Of a stretch of 64,000 bases of DNA, positions 28,101 to 36,541 are shown one piece after another; position 1 is the stretch's first letter, and each line of letters opens with the position of its first letter. Location: contig NZ_CP082162.1 in NCBI RefSeq assembly GCF_023101665.1, positions 372,001 through 436,000 on the forward strand, written 5' to 3'. The notes beneath the pieces were generated by a model. The model was given only the letters and a program-made list of their open reading frames with translations. It did not search any database and was not told the origin of the DNA. This stretch comes from Bradyrhizobium sp. 195 (GTDB taxonomy: Bacteria > Pseudomonadota > Alphaproteobacteria > Rhizobiales > Xanthobacteraceae). The translations under genes were made by a program, and so were the position numbers.

Positions 28101-28507
28101 GGCCCTATTATCTCGCGTCGCTGGCCGAAGCATCGGCGTGGGCCGGAGAAATCGAGCAAGGATTAACCGCGCTGGTCGAGGCTGCGCGCATTGTCGAGGA
28201 AACCGGCGAGCGGCGATGGGAGGCGGAAATCTGCCGGTTAACTGGGGAGCTGACGCTTGCCAGGCGGAGCGGCGACGGGACCGAAGCAGAAGGGTGGTTT
28301 CAGCGTGCGCTAGACGTGGCGGGTTGCCAGAGCGCCAAATGCCTGGAGCTGCGCGCTGCCACCAGCTTGGCCCGGATCTGGCGCGACCGTGGCAAGCGCA
28401 GAGAATCCCGCGATCTCCTCGCGCCTATCTACGGCTGGTTCACCGAGGGCTTCGACACGTTGGATTTGAAGCAGGCCAAGTCCTTACTCGACGAGCTGGC
28501 GCAATGA
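25151..28507 (+). CDS. SAM-adenylate/guanylate cyclase-AAA-TPR signalling protein
   Basis: An intact 1,118-residue protein. Residues about 1-60 form a SAM-like domain ([35 protein letters not shown]). Then comes a class III nucleotidyl cyclase domain with both metal aspartates (MFSDLVGST near residue 90, [13 protein letters not shown] near 135), an AAA/P-loop ATPase ([13 protein letters not shown] near 315, [13 protein letters not shown] as Walker B), and a long TPR-like helical C-terminus. This architecture is common in rhizobia as a stand-alone signalling protein making cAMP. The ATG at 25151 is used; one at 25121 would add ten residues. It lies immediately after the IS110 flank. Confidence 0.92.
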   Translation: MDVGVWLRRLDLEQYEAAFRENEVSEKVLPNLTAEDLKDLGVAMVGHRRMLLDAIAALRAEKSAATPVFDVSLAIHEEDTAERRQVTVMFSDLVGSTALSVRMDPEDLREVITAYQKCVAETVRSFGGFVAKYMGDGVLVYFGYPQAHEDDAERAVRAGLALIDAVAALPAREPLRMRVGVATGLVVVGDLVGSGEAQERGIVGETPNLAARLQSIAEPNTVVIAQATRKLLGNLFELRDLGPTELKGITGPVRAFAVLRASSVESRFDAMHPGGLTALVGREEELELLLRRWAKAKAGEGQVVLLSGEAGIGKSRLSTALMERLTAEPHTRLRYFCSPQHIDSVLYPIIGQLERAAGLVHGDIPQAKLDKLDALLAQTSTSRQDAALLAEMLSLPNDGRYPALEPVPEQRRQKTLAALGVQLEALARSSPVLMIVEDAHWGDPTSLEVFGRSVNRIVSLRVLLIVTFRPEFDAPWVGQPHVTTLALNRLGHREVGTVIECVVGNKLLPAKVRKDIVERTDGIPLFVEEMTKAVLEAGGERGAMQTAAAIPSPALAVPASLYASLMARLDRLGPAKEVAQIGAVIGREFSHVLLAAVLRQSEPELVSALDRLMQAGLLFRNGIPPHATYLFKHALVQDTAYGTLLRNRRHALHARIARALEETFPDIAATQPEVLAHHFTEADLAENAVAYWQAAGQRAAERSAHAECLAHLYKGLALVRRVADPAERARRELALQLVLAPVLIATKSYSAPEVEQAYLHARDLCQQAGDVAQLYAVNWGLWLVYQQRCEFKAARGLLDGLFAVARQSADPALLLQAHHAAWTTLLHLPELTACRTHLEAGWALYRPDAHRGHTFLYGGHDAAVCNRYTAALTLWPLGFPEQALATAREAVRMARGLSHPFSLVLALVFAAMIYQHRREAEPAQEHAETAIAVCAEYGIAPHLAAAGSILRGWAIAARGQAVEGIAEIRGGLAAVEPTGVRIRRPYYLASLAEASAWAGEIEQGLTALVEAARIVEETGERRWEAEICRLTGELTLARRSGDGTEAEGWFQRALDVAGCQSAKCLELRAATSLARIWRDRGKRRESRDLLAPIYGWFTEGFDTLDLKQAKSLLDELAQ

Positions 28508-28647
28508 AGGTGCTTGTGGTCGCGGGGGGCCACGTGGAAGGTCAGGTTATGGCCCGTAGCGGACCCTTGCGGCGATCCCCGCTGAAGCCGCTTGTGACCC
28601 ATTGCGTGCATATCGTCGGGCCGCTTTGCGTCGCAATATTGCACTCA

Positions 28648-28788
28648 CTGAAAGGCGCCAATCCGTCCGATCTACCGGTAGAGCAGCCGACTAAATTCGA
28701 GTTCGTGATCAACATGAAGACTGCCAAAGCACTCGGCCTCAGCGTGCCGACCTCATTACTGCTTCGCGCTGATGAGGTGATCGAATAG
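28648..28788 (+). pseudogene. 3' relic of an ABC_sub_bind substrate-binding protein gene
   Basis: Ends with [20 protein letters not shown] and [20 protein letters not shown] before a TAG. This is the C-terminus of the same binding-protein family as the intact gene at 18769. Everything upstream of about 28600 is unrelated, so it is a truncated fragment. It may come from recombination between family members. Confidence 0.75.
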
Positions 28789-28912
28789 AGATCCTATTTG
28801 CTGCAATGCACGGGTCTCTGTTGGCCCAAAGCGGAGATCTGTCTTCGCGGCCTTTACATCAGCAATTAATCCAGAGCGGACGAGGCTGGCCGCCTCGAGG
28901 TCCGAGCGTTCG

Positions 28913-29186
28913 CTAGCGCTCCTCGGCAGGCAGGCACTCGGGACAAGTGTCTCCGATCTCACCAAGAATTTCCGCTACCGCCACAGTTGCTGCCCTTGGT
29001 GAAACTCCTGCCGGAGGATGTTGCCGAGCTATTGCGAATGCCTCGGTCGCGGGCATGAGGGTGAGCCCGGTCCTTAGCCCAGCCGTGCTCCTCGCACTCG
29101 CGGATGGTGCCGGCCTCCTGCAGCACGCTCAGTGCCCATCCACGCAGCGTGCGTATCGCCGGCCGTCTCTCCTTCGCCATCAGCAT
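28913..29186 (-). pseudogene. frameshifted paralogue of the hypothetical protein at 42012
   Basis: The N-terminal frame reads MLMAKERRPAIRTLRGWALS and VLQEAGTIRECEEHGWA, nearly identical to the protein at 42012-42278. One base out of phase it continues EAFAIARQHPPAGVSP and EILGEIGDTCPECLP to a TAG. The intact copy has the same C-terminal GDTCPECPP zinc-knuckle-like end. About 100 bases upstream of the start are also similar between the two loci, so a gene-plus-promoter cassette was duplicated. Confidence 0.8.
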
Positions 29187-30098
29187 CGAGATTGCTCCTG
29201 CCGGGACGAATCCTTGCGCCCTTCTGTTCGTTCCGAGCGGTTAGCACAGGGCAAGGATTCACAAATGTGCAGGGTCGAGCTTGTCCACCTGTTCCGGACC
29301 GGTCTGTGGACAGCTACCGGTTAGATTTTAGAAGTGCCGCGGAAGTATGAGCACTTATTCATCTGACGCTCGACGATATAGGCGGAGCTAATTCAGACCG
29401 GCCGGCACTTAAAATCGACTTAGCACAACATGCACCAGCGCCGCTGTTTCGCAAAGTCCGTTTCGGGTCACAAGCGACGGTCGGGGTGATCCGGTCCCGC
29501 GAATGGTTCACTGTTGATAGCCGACTTTACAACGGCCATCCGGGTGCTTCGGCTAGGGGCCAATTCCGGAACTCGAGCTACCACCGAGAGCGAACGACGT
29601 CCTGGCCTGCATATGACCGGCTTACTTCGGAAAACTCACCCTCGAACGTCGCCACGGCGGCCAGTCGCTGATCCACCTCACTTCGGCCGAGGTGGTGTTG
29701 AGCGCGGCGTCACGCGCTGGCTGCCCGCCACTGGCAACGAAGCTGTGTCGGGCGCGTTTGGAGAATACTCTCCCCATACTCGGTCAGCTTGCATCGAATG
29801 TTGCTGTCACTCAGTGGTAAAATTGTTCGCGCTGTGGTTGGATTTTAATTGGCGTTCGGCGCCCTTGAGTTGTTTGACGAAGTTTTGCTGAAACAATGCG
29901 CTGCTATAGTCTGTACTAGCGTGACTAGCCCTGTTGTTTTTCGCGCAGACGATCAGGTCAACCAATCGGCTCTTGAACTTTCGAACTGGTGCAGTCTGTG
30001 AACGGGCTCACATCGAAGAGCCATCTGACGGGGCTACAATCACCGCGAAAATCGAGGTGGAAAAATCTGACATTGACACTCAAACGGTGGGGGTGACG
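29187..30098. other. long stretch without a supported gene
   Basis: The first 120 bases are the duplicated promoter region of the preceding minus-strand gene. The rest has only motif-free frames on both strands and lower GC (for example 29815-29930). No RNA gene was recognised. Confidence 0.4.
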
Positions 30099-30293
30099 AT
30101 GCCCGCCATATTCGACCTGCTCTATCGTGAATATTGCCGCGCCTGCCTCGCGGAGATGCGAAAGCAGCTTCTGATCGCAGCTGAACGCCCAGAGGCTCCA
30201 GCCCGTGTCTGCAATCCGCGCTCCGACCCTCCTCTCACGTCGTCTTGGAGATCACGGCTCGAAATCGGGCACGCGCGCTCCTTGCTTTCGTAA
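30099..30293 (+). CDS. small hypothetical protein
   Basis: A 64-residue frame from ATG 30099. MPAIFDLLYREYCRACLAEM followed by RKQLLIAAERPEAPARV is coherent and basic, but the tail is serine/arginine-rich and may be junk. No known family. Confidence 0.35.
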   Translation: MPAIFDLLYREYCRACLAEMRKQLLIAAERPEAPARVCNPRSDPPLTSSWRSRLEIGHARSLLS

Positions 30294-30322
30294 CAACTAC
30301 GTCGCCCCACAGGAGGTGTATC

Positions 30323-30595
30323 ATGAAGACCGCACTTCTCATTGCAGCTATGTTAGCTGTTGGTGTCGTATCCGCTGATGCTGGTCGAAATCAGCGTCAT
30401 GGTTCATCATTCCACAAAATGCACCGTGTCGGATCAAGCATGGCGGCTGTTGGTGTTCCAGCAGGCGGTGGTCTTGGCGAACAGCCTGCTTCGGCACTTT
30501 ATAGGCGGAATCTGCGTGACTCAGGCTACGATGCTAAGAAGAACTTTGATAAAGGTGGTCATATGTGCGTGTCCTGTGATTTTTACGGCAATTGA
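30323..30595 (+). CDS. small secreted hypothetical protein
   Basis: A 90-residue protein with a signal peptide (MKTALLIAAMLAVGVVSADA) and a strong AGGAGGTGTATC ribosome-binding site. The mature part is glycine/histidine-rich (GRNQRHGSSFHKMHRVGSSM) and ends KGGHMCVSCDFYGN with two cysteines. Probably periplasmic. Family unknown. Confidence 0.65.
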   Translation: MKTALLIAAMLAVGVVSADAGRNQRHGSSFHKMHRVGSSMAAVGVPAGGGLGEQPASALYRRNLRDSGYDAKKNFDKGGHMCVSCDFYGN

Positions 30596-30750
30596 CAAAG
30601 CTGGTGCTGTGGCGACTGAGAATGGGATAACAACAGGAGCAACCGGGCAAGACGAACCGGGCCGGGTGTGCAAAGAGAAGCCTCGCAGTTTTTGAATACG
30701 AGCTTCGCCAAAAACTCCCCCGCGTGGGACGTTCTGCGGGCAGCTGCATA

Positions 30751-30972
30751 TCAGGTCTCTTTGTAAGCGTGTTCAGCCTCGACGCCGCGGAGCAGGGCGG
30801 CAAGGCTGGGATATTCCACGCCATTGCGGACGTAGCGGTTGACGTGCTCGACATAGCGGGCCGATCCGTCGGGCTTGCCCTGCCAGCTGAACAGCAGCAC
30901 GGCACTGTTGTAATGGCGCAGTACGTGGCCAGCGCCATTACTGAAAGACTTGCTCATGGCGTGGCGCTTCAT
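30751..30972 (-). CDS. small hypothetical protein
   Basis: A 73-residue protein starting at an ATG with a GGAGG site (reading GGAGGCGCAGCC before the start). The core HVLRHYNSAVLLFSWQGKPD and YVEHVNRYVRNGVEYPSLAA looks like a compact domain. No known family. Confidence 0.55.
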   Translation of the reverse strand: MKRHAMSKSFSNGAGHVLRHYNSAVLLFSWQGKPDGSARYVEHVNRYVRNGVEYPSLAALLRGVEAEHAYKET

Positions 30973-31231
30973 GGCTGCGCCTCCAGCTTCGCCAGCTCCG
31001 GCTCGTCAACTTCCGGAAAGCATCCGGAACCGAGACGTTCCTATTGCGAAGCGAGAAGATCTTCGCCGGGCGCAAGCGGCTTCACGTAAGTTCCACCTTC
31101 GTGAAGCACAAGATATTCTCCGCGCATTAACATTGAAATCTGGGCCCCCCTCGCAAGTGGCCGGCCAGTGTGCTGCCGAAGAGAGAGGATAAGCTGATGG
31201 CTTCCGTGATCATAACTGAGGGCGGTTCCTG

Positions 31232-31435
31232 TCAGCGCCACATCGACGGTCTCTTGGTCGCAAATTCGGTCTGCCGAGATAGCAGAGCCTCTGCACGTTG
31301 GGTGCTTTCGAGAGCACACTCATTGCACCTAAACAGTTGGGACCCGCCGTGCTCTCCCAAACACTTCATTGGCTCCAGGCAGAGTTCGCACGGGCAAAAC
31401 GGCGTAGCCACAGCAGCTTTGAAATCAACTTTCAT
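31232..31435 (-). CDS. small cysteine-rich zinc-ribbon protein
   Basis: A 67-residue protein with six cysteines: CPCELC at residues 14-19, Cys25 (MKCLGEHGG) and CNEC at 37-40. The spacing suits a zinc ribbon with extra ligands. ATG at 31435 is chosen because the conserved part starts there; an upstream in-frame start at 31504 is less protein-like. Function unknown. Confidence 0.6.
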   Translation of the reverse strand: MKVDFKAAVATPFCPCELCLEPMKCLGEHGGSQLFRCNECALESTQRAEALLSRQTEFATKRPSMWR

Positions 31436-31743
31436 CCTAATCTCCGACCATTTGCTCTTCGTACGGCCGAACCAGTGCCGCGAGCAGATCTGCGATGCTC
31501 GCAACGTCGCTTGCGCAATCTCGATAGAGCTTGAGATCGTCTTCGCTCAATATTGAATCGATCTCACACTGGACAGCAGCCTAGAACCGGCGGGGGCAAG
31601 TGCCTGTACCCGCCTAGACACGCTGCGGGCTATTCGTCTGTTTTCCCCAGAGAGGCTGGATTTTCCACACGGACCGCTCGGCCAATCCGGTACTGCGCGC
31701 ACCCGGTAGGCCTTAAGGCGGATGATCAGCTCCAGCTTGAACT

Positions 31744-31868
31744 GATGTCGCGCGCGATTGCCCGAGGCTTTGTTGTTATAAGGGCGTGCTGCTTTATGTG
31801 CCCGAGACCCGGACGCTCTCATACCAAAAGATGGATGACGTGCACCGGATGGAGTGGCGGCGCGGGTA
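31744..31868 (+). pseudogene. possible frameshifted small protein
   Basis: MSRAIARGFVVI in one frame joins, one base away, KGVLLYVPETRTLSYQKMDD and VHRMEWRRG in another, ending in TAG. The second part is clearly protein-like. I do not recognise the family, and the join is an inference. Confidence 0.3.
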
Positions 31869-32258
31869 GGCCGGCGGGTCATCCCGAGCAGGAAAGCAAA
31901 ACCGGTGGTCTGGCCCCAATTTTACGCTAGCAGCAGGGGTCAAATCTGATGCACGGGGCCCTAATGCAATGCCTTGGAGCTGATTTCGATCAGCGAGGCG
32001 GTCCTGGCTTATCGGGATCAACAAGACCACTTTGGGCCGCCAGGTCGACAGCGGTTAATGCTAATCGAGCCACGCGATGGGGCCTCCAAGCGTCTCTGTT
32101 AAGTTCCAGCGGGTCCTTGAGCGACGTCAATGACATGTCGGTCCGAACCTACTGTGATCACGATCGTGTAGCTCTTCTGAGCTCCTGACTGGCTGGATCC
32201 GCAAAGACCATGCCAGCGTGCAACCTGACGCAGAGAGCGCTGTAGGCGGGCGCGAGGA
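31869..32258. other. intergenic stretch without a supported gene
   Basis: Short frames on both strands without motifs. Nothing resembling a terminator, tRNA or repeat was recognised. Confidence 0.35.
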
Positions 32259-32417
32259 CTATCGGGTGGGTGGCACCTTCCATCCATAGGACTGGCGCGG
32301 AATCTGGCCAGTAATGTCGACGTCCTTTTCGTCAGAGAGGCGCCAGGCTGCCACTCCGAAGCAGACGGTCAGAACCACGGCTGTTGTTAGCAGCAGCATC
32401 GATAGAAACTGGCTCAC
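32259..32417 (-). CDS. small single-span membrane protein (GTG start)
   Basis: A 52-residue protein, SQFLSMLLLTTAVVLTVCFG followed by VAAWRLSDEKDVDITGQIP. One N-terminal transmembrane helix then a short hydrophilic tail. The GTG at 32417 has AGGGGTG upstream. Function unknown. Confidence 0.5.
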   Translation of the reverse strand: MSQFLSMLLLTTAVVLTVCFGVAAWRLSDEKDVDITGQIPRQSYGWKVPPTR

Positions 32418-32529
32418 ATTTACACCCCTGAACGCGACGCATGGGCGAGCGACCATGGAACGTCGATTCGGAAAATGCAGATGCGTTGGCCTAACGCCGG
32501 AATGTCCCCAAGCTTCTGCAGGATAGCGC

Positions 32530-32775
32530 AAGTAACCCGGGTCGCACTCGCTGTCCGATCAAAGCGACGCCGCCCGCCGCGGTAATTTGGTATTCGGTTT
32601 CGCCTGATGTTTGGGGGGATTGCGTCCAGGCCGAGCTCCACCAAGCGCGCGACGAGTTCGTGATCGAACAGTGGGGCTGATCCACGGTTCGGTAGATAGC
32701 TGCTTCAGGAACGCGCGCGCAATATTCACGCAGACGCCGAAGGATGATCGTCGTTGAAATCGCGCAACCCAACCA
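32530..32775 (-). pseudogene. small winged-helix-like protein, frameshifted
   Basis: Minus-strand pieces in different frames: REYCARVPEAAIYRTVDQP, LFDHELVARLVELGLDAIPP, and GETEYQITAAGGVALIGQRV. In order they look like one small protein ending in a 'Y-IT-AG--ALIG' wing typical of small helix-turn-helix domains. Two shifts are needed. Family uncertain. Confidence 0.4.
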
Positions 32776-32812
32776 CTCTGTCCCTGGGCTAACTCAGCCG
32801 CGGCCGGCGAAC

Positions 32813-32968
32813 TTAAGTGCTGGAGGGGACCATTAGTGCTGGCGCGAACCGTTCCGAGAATGTTGCGGCCTTCGCATCCCGCGCTGCAGAAAGGGCGGCC
32901 GAAATAAACGATGAGAATCCGATCGTTGCTAGTGCGACGAGCACTACGCCGAAAATCAGGCTCCGCAT
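32813..32968 (-). CDS. 51-residue membrane peptide
   Basis: MRSLIFGVVLVALATIGFSS is one hydrophobic helix, followed by AALSAARDAKAATFSERFAP. A textbook AAGGAGGG ribosome-binding site precedes the ATG at 32968, strong support for translation. Function unknown. Confidence 0.6.
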   Translation of the reverse strand: MRSLIFGVVLVALATIGFSSFISAALSAARDAKAATFSERFAPALMVPSST

Positions 32969-33073
32969 CTAACCCTCCTTCAGGGGCGATACACCTACTC
33001 ATTATCGGATCGCATTGTTTCAACACCGCTTCGTGCGACGACCAAAATGGCTTCATGTGGAGAGAGTGGTCGG

Positions 33074-33272
33074 ATGAAACGGAACGCGAGAGTTACGGAT
33101 CGCTCAATCTGAACAAGCTCGCAAGGCGGAGCTCAGCGTTTGCGCATTGCAGCAAGACGGTGCCAGACACGCCGCGGTTGGAGCTCGGCATTTGTCGGAT
33201 TTCGGCCCGTCTTGGGAAGTCATCGCCACCAGCGGGGATGAGCTTCGAATGCGCTCGGAAGCCGAGGCATAG
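33074..33272 (+). pseudogene. small hypothetical protein, one frameshift
   Basis: From an ATG with GGAGAG upstream the frame reads MKRNARVTDR. One base out of phase it continues AQSEQARKAELSVCALQQDG, LSDFGPSWEVIATSGDELRM and RSEAEA to a TAG. A corrected product of about 66 residues looks complete. Family unknown. Confidence 0.45.
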
Positions 33273-33352
33273 TGGTCGGAAAATTCCAATCCATTTGCTG
33301 TTGCCCATTCTGACACTGTGCGGAAACATGCCCGATCACTGAGGGCGGTCTA

Positions 33353-33469
33353 ATGGGGCTTTCAATCCGCTTGGCGGAGCAGGCGAAGATACCGTGCAAC
33401 ACGCTGTTGCTCGCCTACACCAACGTCAAGGCTTTCGAGCAACGACGCGCCGCGGGGCGTTTGTCCTGA
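33353..33469 (+). CDS. putative 38-residue peptide
   Basis: MGLSIRLAEQAKIPCNTLLL and AYTNVKAFEQRRAAGRLS form a plausible helical peptide, with a GAGGGCGG leader before the ATG. It is too short to classify and could be the end of a lost gene. Confidence 0.35.
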   Translation: MGLSIRLAEQAKIPCNTLLLAYTNVKAFEQRRAAGRLS

Positions 33470-33553
33470 TTGCTTTACCGACGTCCGGTTCTGGCCCGTT
33501 CGAGACATGCCGGTCCGATATCCGCTTATCCGGTCAGACCGGAAGTCACCTGC

Positions 33554-34297
33554 TCAGGGCAAACCGACGCGATTGACCCGACGCGGACACAGCCGCGCGT
33601 TGCTCGTGCCTCTAACTGGCTTACACCCCCGCCAGCTGACCGTGCTGTCCCTGATACCGAGCACCAAGCGACGCCATGCCGCCGGGCTAACGCCGACCAC
33701 GGCCGAAAACGCGCGCGTAAGGCGGCTTTGGTTCGCGAAGCCAACCGATATCGCGATCTTGGCCAGCGGCAGCTCGCGTACGGTCGTCAACTGCTGCGCA
33801 GCCTCCGCGCGCCGACGAAGCAGCCACTGATGCGGAGGCTGGCCGGTTGAATTCCGGAAAGCGCGCGAGAAATGGCTAACCGACAGGCCGAACTCAGCCG
33901 CGACCTGTTGCAGTGAGAGCTTTCCACCAAGATCGGCGTCAAGCCTTTCACAAGCTCGTTTCACCTGCCAGTGCGCGAGACCGCCCCGTGCAAACGCCGC
34001 GATGCTTCGCATACCGCCATAAGTCTGCGCGACGTGTACAGTGAATGCGAGCATCATGTGATCGATGAAGAGCTGGTTGATCTCAGCGGGCCTACTCAGC
34101 GCTTGCAGGAGCGACCCACCAATATGCAGCGTCCAAGCCATTGAGATGTCGGCTGTGGGAGGTAGAGCAGGCGCTGGGCAGCACCAGCGTTCACCGCCGC
34201 TTGTGACCCTTAGCTGACTTTGAGGCTCCTGCACTTCCTTGAAGGGAGAGGACGGCCGTCCCTGAGGCGCGGAGCGAACTTGTAATGTGACGGCCAC
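33554..34297 (-). CDS. AraC-family regulator, probably N-terminally altered
   Basis: A 247-residue frame with a typical AraC double helix-turn-helix: LSLQQVAAEFGLSVSHFSRA (first HTH), AKIAISVGFANQSRLTRAFS and AVVGVSPAAWRR (second). The preceding AFTVHVAQTYGG and QVKRACERLDADLGGK are also conserved in rhizobial members. Those usually have about 130 further N-terminal residues; here the first 50 are atypical, so the gene may be 5'-truncated with the domain starting near 34141. The last 40 residues also look extra. Ligand unknown. Confidence 0.75.
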   Translation of the reverse strand: MAVTLQVRSAPQGRPSSPFKEVQEPQSQLRVTSGGERWCCPAPALPPTADISMAWTLHIGGSLLQALSRPAEINQLFIDHMMLAFTVHVAQTYGGMRSIAAFARGGLAHWQVKRACERLDADLGGKLSLQQVAAEFGLSVSHFSRAFRNSTGQPPHQWLLRRRAEAAQQLTTVRELPLAKIAISVGFANQSRLTRAFSAVVGVSPAAWRRLVLGIRDSTVSWRGCKPVRGTSNARLCPRRVNRVGLP

Positions 34298-34321
34298 GCT
34301 ACCAGCGGTTAGCTTTGATGT

Positions 34322-34492
34322 ATGAGCCAGACCGAAAGCGACCTTCTCAAGCGAGCCGACGAAGCCATCGCCGAGAGCCGCTGGCTTTGCGAACAGAACC
34401 GCTCAAACATTGCGAAAAGCCGGTGGCAGCTCCAGCAATTCTATTGGACCTTGAAAGAGAGGCAGCCCGCCCGACCTCCGAAGCCGAAATAG
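34322..34492 (+). CDS. small helical hypothetical protein
   Basis: A 56-residue protein: MSQTESDLLKRADEAIAESR then SNIAKSRWQLQQFYWTLKER and a basic, proline-rich tail. Strongly helical and coherent. First of several tiny plus-strand genes between 34.3 and 36.8 kb. No known family. Confidence 0.5.
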   Translation: MSQTESDLLKRADEAIAESRWLCEQNRSNIAKSRWQLQQFYWTLKERQPARPPKPK

Positions 34493-34588
34493 CGCTGAAG
34501 AACGAGCCGACATTGCACGACAAGCTAAGCGTGGTGGCCCGCCCCTGGAGATTAAATCGGGTTCCAAGAGGGTTGAACTGAGTGACCC

Positions 34589-34843
34589 ATGAAGGATATG
34601 CAAGCGCAGGCGGAAAAGCTCCGGACAGACGCGGCCGAGTGCGCGCTCATTAGGGACCTTGCCACCGAGCCTCACAAGCGCGAGCTTTTCAACCGACTGG
34701 CAGAGCACCTCAACACTCTCGCAGACAGCGCTGATCCTGATTTTGCTCACCCGCGGAGGCGCCTGATGAGCACAATCGTCCTCATCTTTGAGTTGAAAGC
34801 CGCCCGCGAGAGGAAGCCGCTGCCATCGTCCCGAAGCGAGTGA
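34589..34843 (+). CDS. small helical hypothetical protein
   Basis: An 84-residue protein. The N-terminal MQAQAEKLRTDAAECALIRD and LATEPHKRELFNRLAEHLNT resemble a small rhizobial family ('A-KLR--AAEC-LI-DLA--P-KRELF-RLAEH---LA'). The tail after residue 50 differs from what I recall, so a shift near the C-terminus is possible. Function unknown. Confidence 0.6.
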   Translation: MKDMQAQAEKLRTDAAECALIRDLATEPHKRELFNRLAEHLNTLADSADPDFAHPRRRLMSTIVLIFELKAARERKPLPSSRSE

Positions 34844-34956
34844 CAGCTCCTTGAACACAAGGCCGCGCGCTCATCCACTCAGATTCCGGCAGCCGATGTA
34901 AGGCTCCCGTCAGGATCGCGATGCTATACAAACGCCAAGTTCTGAATCATTCAAAA

Positions 34957-35172
34957 ATGTCGGCAGCAAGACCAGAGCGCAAGGTGAAAGAATACAGAGC
35001 ATATATCGCCGACAAAGACGGTCACATTGCGAGCCGGATCGACCTCGTCTGTGAAGACGAGGACAGCGCCCGCCAGCGCGCCCAGCAGCTTGTTGACGGT
35101 CACGTCGTCGAGCTATGGCGGGGCAATGAGAAGATCGAGCGGTTCGAGCCACCACCGCGCGCCCAACCCTGA
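34957..35172 (+). CDS. small hypothetical protein, paralogue of the one at 36542
   Basis: A 71-residue protein: EYRAYIADKDGHIASRIDLV, then CEDEDSARQRAQQLVDGHVV and ELWRGNEKIERFEP. The same pattern (RAY..D..GHI..R.D..C..D..ARQ...L..G...ELW.G....RF.P) recurs at 36542-36769, so the two are diverged paralogues 1.4 kb apart. The start at 34957 is used; 34921 would add twelve residues. Function unknown. Confidence 0.7.
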   Translation: MSAARPERKVKEYRAYIADKDGHIASRIDLVCEDEDSARQRAQQLVDGHVVELWRGNEKIERFEPPPRAQP

Positions 35173-35212
35173 AGGCGTGGACGTTCAACCTACCTTGTGG
35201 CTATTTGGGCCT

Positions 35213-35409
35213 ATGAGCCAAGAAGACGCAAAGCGGTTCCGCGAGCAGGCGAACGACTGCCGCCAACAGGCGGAGAAAATCGATCAGCCAAGACGCCGCC
35301 GAAGCATGGTTGCAGCCTGGCGGGCGACTGGATGAAGCTCGCCGAAGACGCCGAAAGGCGACGAGGTCGTTTCGATCCGCCAGAGTCTGAGCAGAACGGC
35401 TCACTTTGA
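35213..35409 (+). pseudogene. small helical protein, two frameshifts
   Basis: Starts MSQEDAKRFREQANDCRQQA, then in the next frame SQDAAEAWLQ, then in a third LAGDWMKLAEDAERRRGRFD. The three parts together match a small rhizobial family ('RFR-QA-ECR-QAE...D-EAWL-LA-EW-KLA--AERRRGRF'). Two single-base changes, near 35283 and 35322, break it. Confidence 0.65.
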
Positions 35410-35483
35410 GTAAGTGAAAGCTGATCGCCGCAACCGGCTCTCAATCGATAGGAACGCTATTAGCCAAGGCAGTGTTGGCCCAT

Positions 35484-35741
35484 ATGCGCTTCTACTTTGA
35501 CTATCAAGACTCGGCAGGCATCATCCTTGACGGCCAGGGCGAAGAGCTTCCGAGCTTCGAGGCTGCCCGGGACGCCTCGATGAGATATTTAGCTGAGGCC
35601 ATACGAGACCACAGTCTTCCAAGCTTGACCGAGAAGCTGGCCGTGCTCATACGAACGGAAGAGGTCCCGATCATGACCGTGTCGGCTACAGTTGAAGTGG
35701 CGGCGGCAACTCCGACTGGGAGAAGCAGAAGCCTCTCTTGA
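35484..35741 (+). CDS. DUF6894-like small protein
   Basis: An 85-residue protein: MRFYFDYQDSAGIILDGQGE, then ELPSFEAARDASMRYLAEAI and VLIRTEEVPIMTVSATVEVA. It follows the DUF6894 plan ('YFD--D-----D--G-ELP--EAAR-EA---LAE...V-VR-E---PV-TV--T--V'). A truncated paralogue lies at 61820-61997. It is 13 bases before the DUF1488-like gene, so the two are probably co-transcribed. Function unknown. Confidence 0.75.
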   Translation: MRFYFDYQDSAGIILDGQGEELPSFEAARDASMRYLAEAIRDHSLPSLTEKLAVLIRTEEVPIMTVSATVEVAAATPTGRSRSLS

Positions 35742-35754
35742 GGGAGAATCCGAG

Positions 35755-36030
35755 ATGCCCCTTTCCCCCGATCCCTCCGGCGGCTTCCAGCAAGCCGAGT
35801 TGGAAGCTGTTCTGTTCGCAATGTTCAACGGCGACGACCGTATTGGCTGCAGGGTCGAATGGTCCGCCTTGCGCGACCGTGCCATCTTCGACGGCACCGC
35901 CCCGAACGACATCTCCGGCACGTTTATGAGGCATCGGGCGACCATTGAGCGAATAGCGAGTGACCAGTTCGATGCAGGCAAAGAGATGCCGGTCGTTGAG
36001 CCTGAGCAGCTTACGCCGGCGGTGCCTTAA
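35755..36030 (+). CDS. DUF1488-like small protein
   Basis: A 91-residue protein with a GAGGGAGAA site. LEAVLFAMFNGDDRIGCRVE, WSALRDRAIFDGTAPNDISG and FMRHRATIERIASDQFDAGK match the DUF1488 outline (a small alpha/beta domain ending 'F--HR--IE-IA---F'). Function unknown. Second gene after the DUF6894-like gene. Confidence 0.65.
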   Translation: MPLSPDPSGGFQQAELEAVLFAMFNGDDRIGCRVEWSALRDRAIFDGTAPNDISGTFMRHRATIERIASDQFDAGKEMPVVEPEQLTPAVP

Positions 36031-36043
36031 AGGGAGTGAACTC

Positions 36044-36172
36044 TTAGTCGGCTTTTGCCTCTGTCTTGCACCATCTCTTCAGTGCGCCCTTGCTGACGTC
36101 CCCGGACACCTCAAACTGATGTCCCATAACCGCCCTTAGTGCATTGCAGCATGCTTCGTTGAAGGGGAGCAT
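36044..36172 (-). CDS. putative 42-residue protein
   Basis: MLPFNEACCNALRAVMGHQF then EVSGDVSKGALKRWCKTEAK on the minus strand, convergent with the DUF1488-like gene. Coherent but short, and no clear ribosome-binding site. Confidence 0.35.
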   Translation of the reverse strand: MLPFNEACCNALRAVMGHQFEVSGDVSKGALKRWCKTEAKAD

Positions 36173-36302
36173 GACACCAGTTTAGTTCCTGATCTCGGAA
36201 CCAAATTATGCGGGTCAAAGATTCACGTGCTTAAATGTGAGTGGCTCCGCCTCCCATCTTAATTGAAGTCGTTTCAGAAGCGGCTTTAGCGATGGGGTCT
36301 TG

Positions 36303-36470
36303 ATGCATAACTTTCGCACGTTTCTCGTTGCCCAACGATTGAATGAACTCACCTCTCAGCTCTCAGAATTGGAAATTCTTCGAGCTCAAGTCGAAGAAGC
36401 GGAGCAACGCGCCCGCGCCGTTCGTCGTCTTCCTCGGTCGCCGCCGAGCGCTCAATCGCTTCGCCGTTAA
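36303..36470 (+). CDS. small coiled-coil protein
   Basis: A 55-residue protein. FLVAQRLNELTSQLSELEIL and RAQVEEAEQRARAVRRL give a heptad-like coiled coil, followed by a short basic, serine-rich tail. A similar helical protein is encoded at 62326-62514. Function unknown. Confidence 0.5.
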   Translation: MHNFRTFLVAQRLNELTSQLSELEILRAQVEEAEQRARAVRRLPRSPPSAQSLRR

Positions 36471-36541
36471 CCCTTGTGATTGTCGGAATTTCCACAGCGT
36501 GCTCGACTTGGCCCAACCAAGTTAAGCGGGGTGGATCCGTG

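Noticed and set aside
27271..28788. 505-residue plus frame overlapping the cyclase
   Set aside because: Out-of-frame shadow of the TPR region. Only its last 47 codons are meaningful, and they are the binding-protein relic.
31041..31319. 92-residue minus-strand frame ending LHEGGTYVKPLAPGEDLLAS
   Set aside because: The tail looks protein-like but the frame overlaps the cysteine-rich gene at 31232 and has no convincing start; not enough support.
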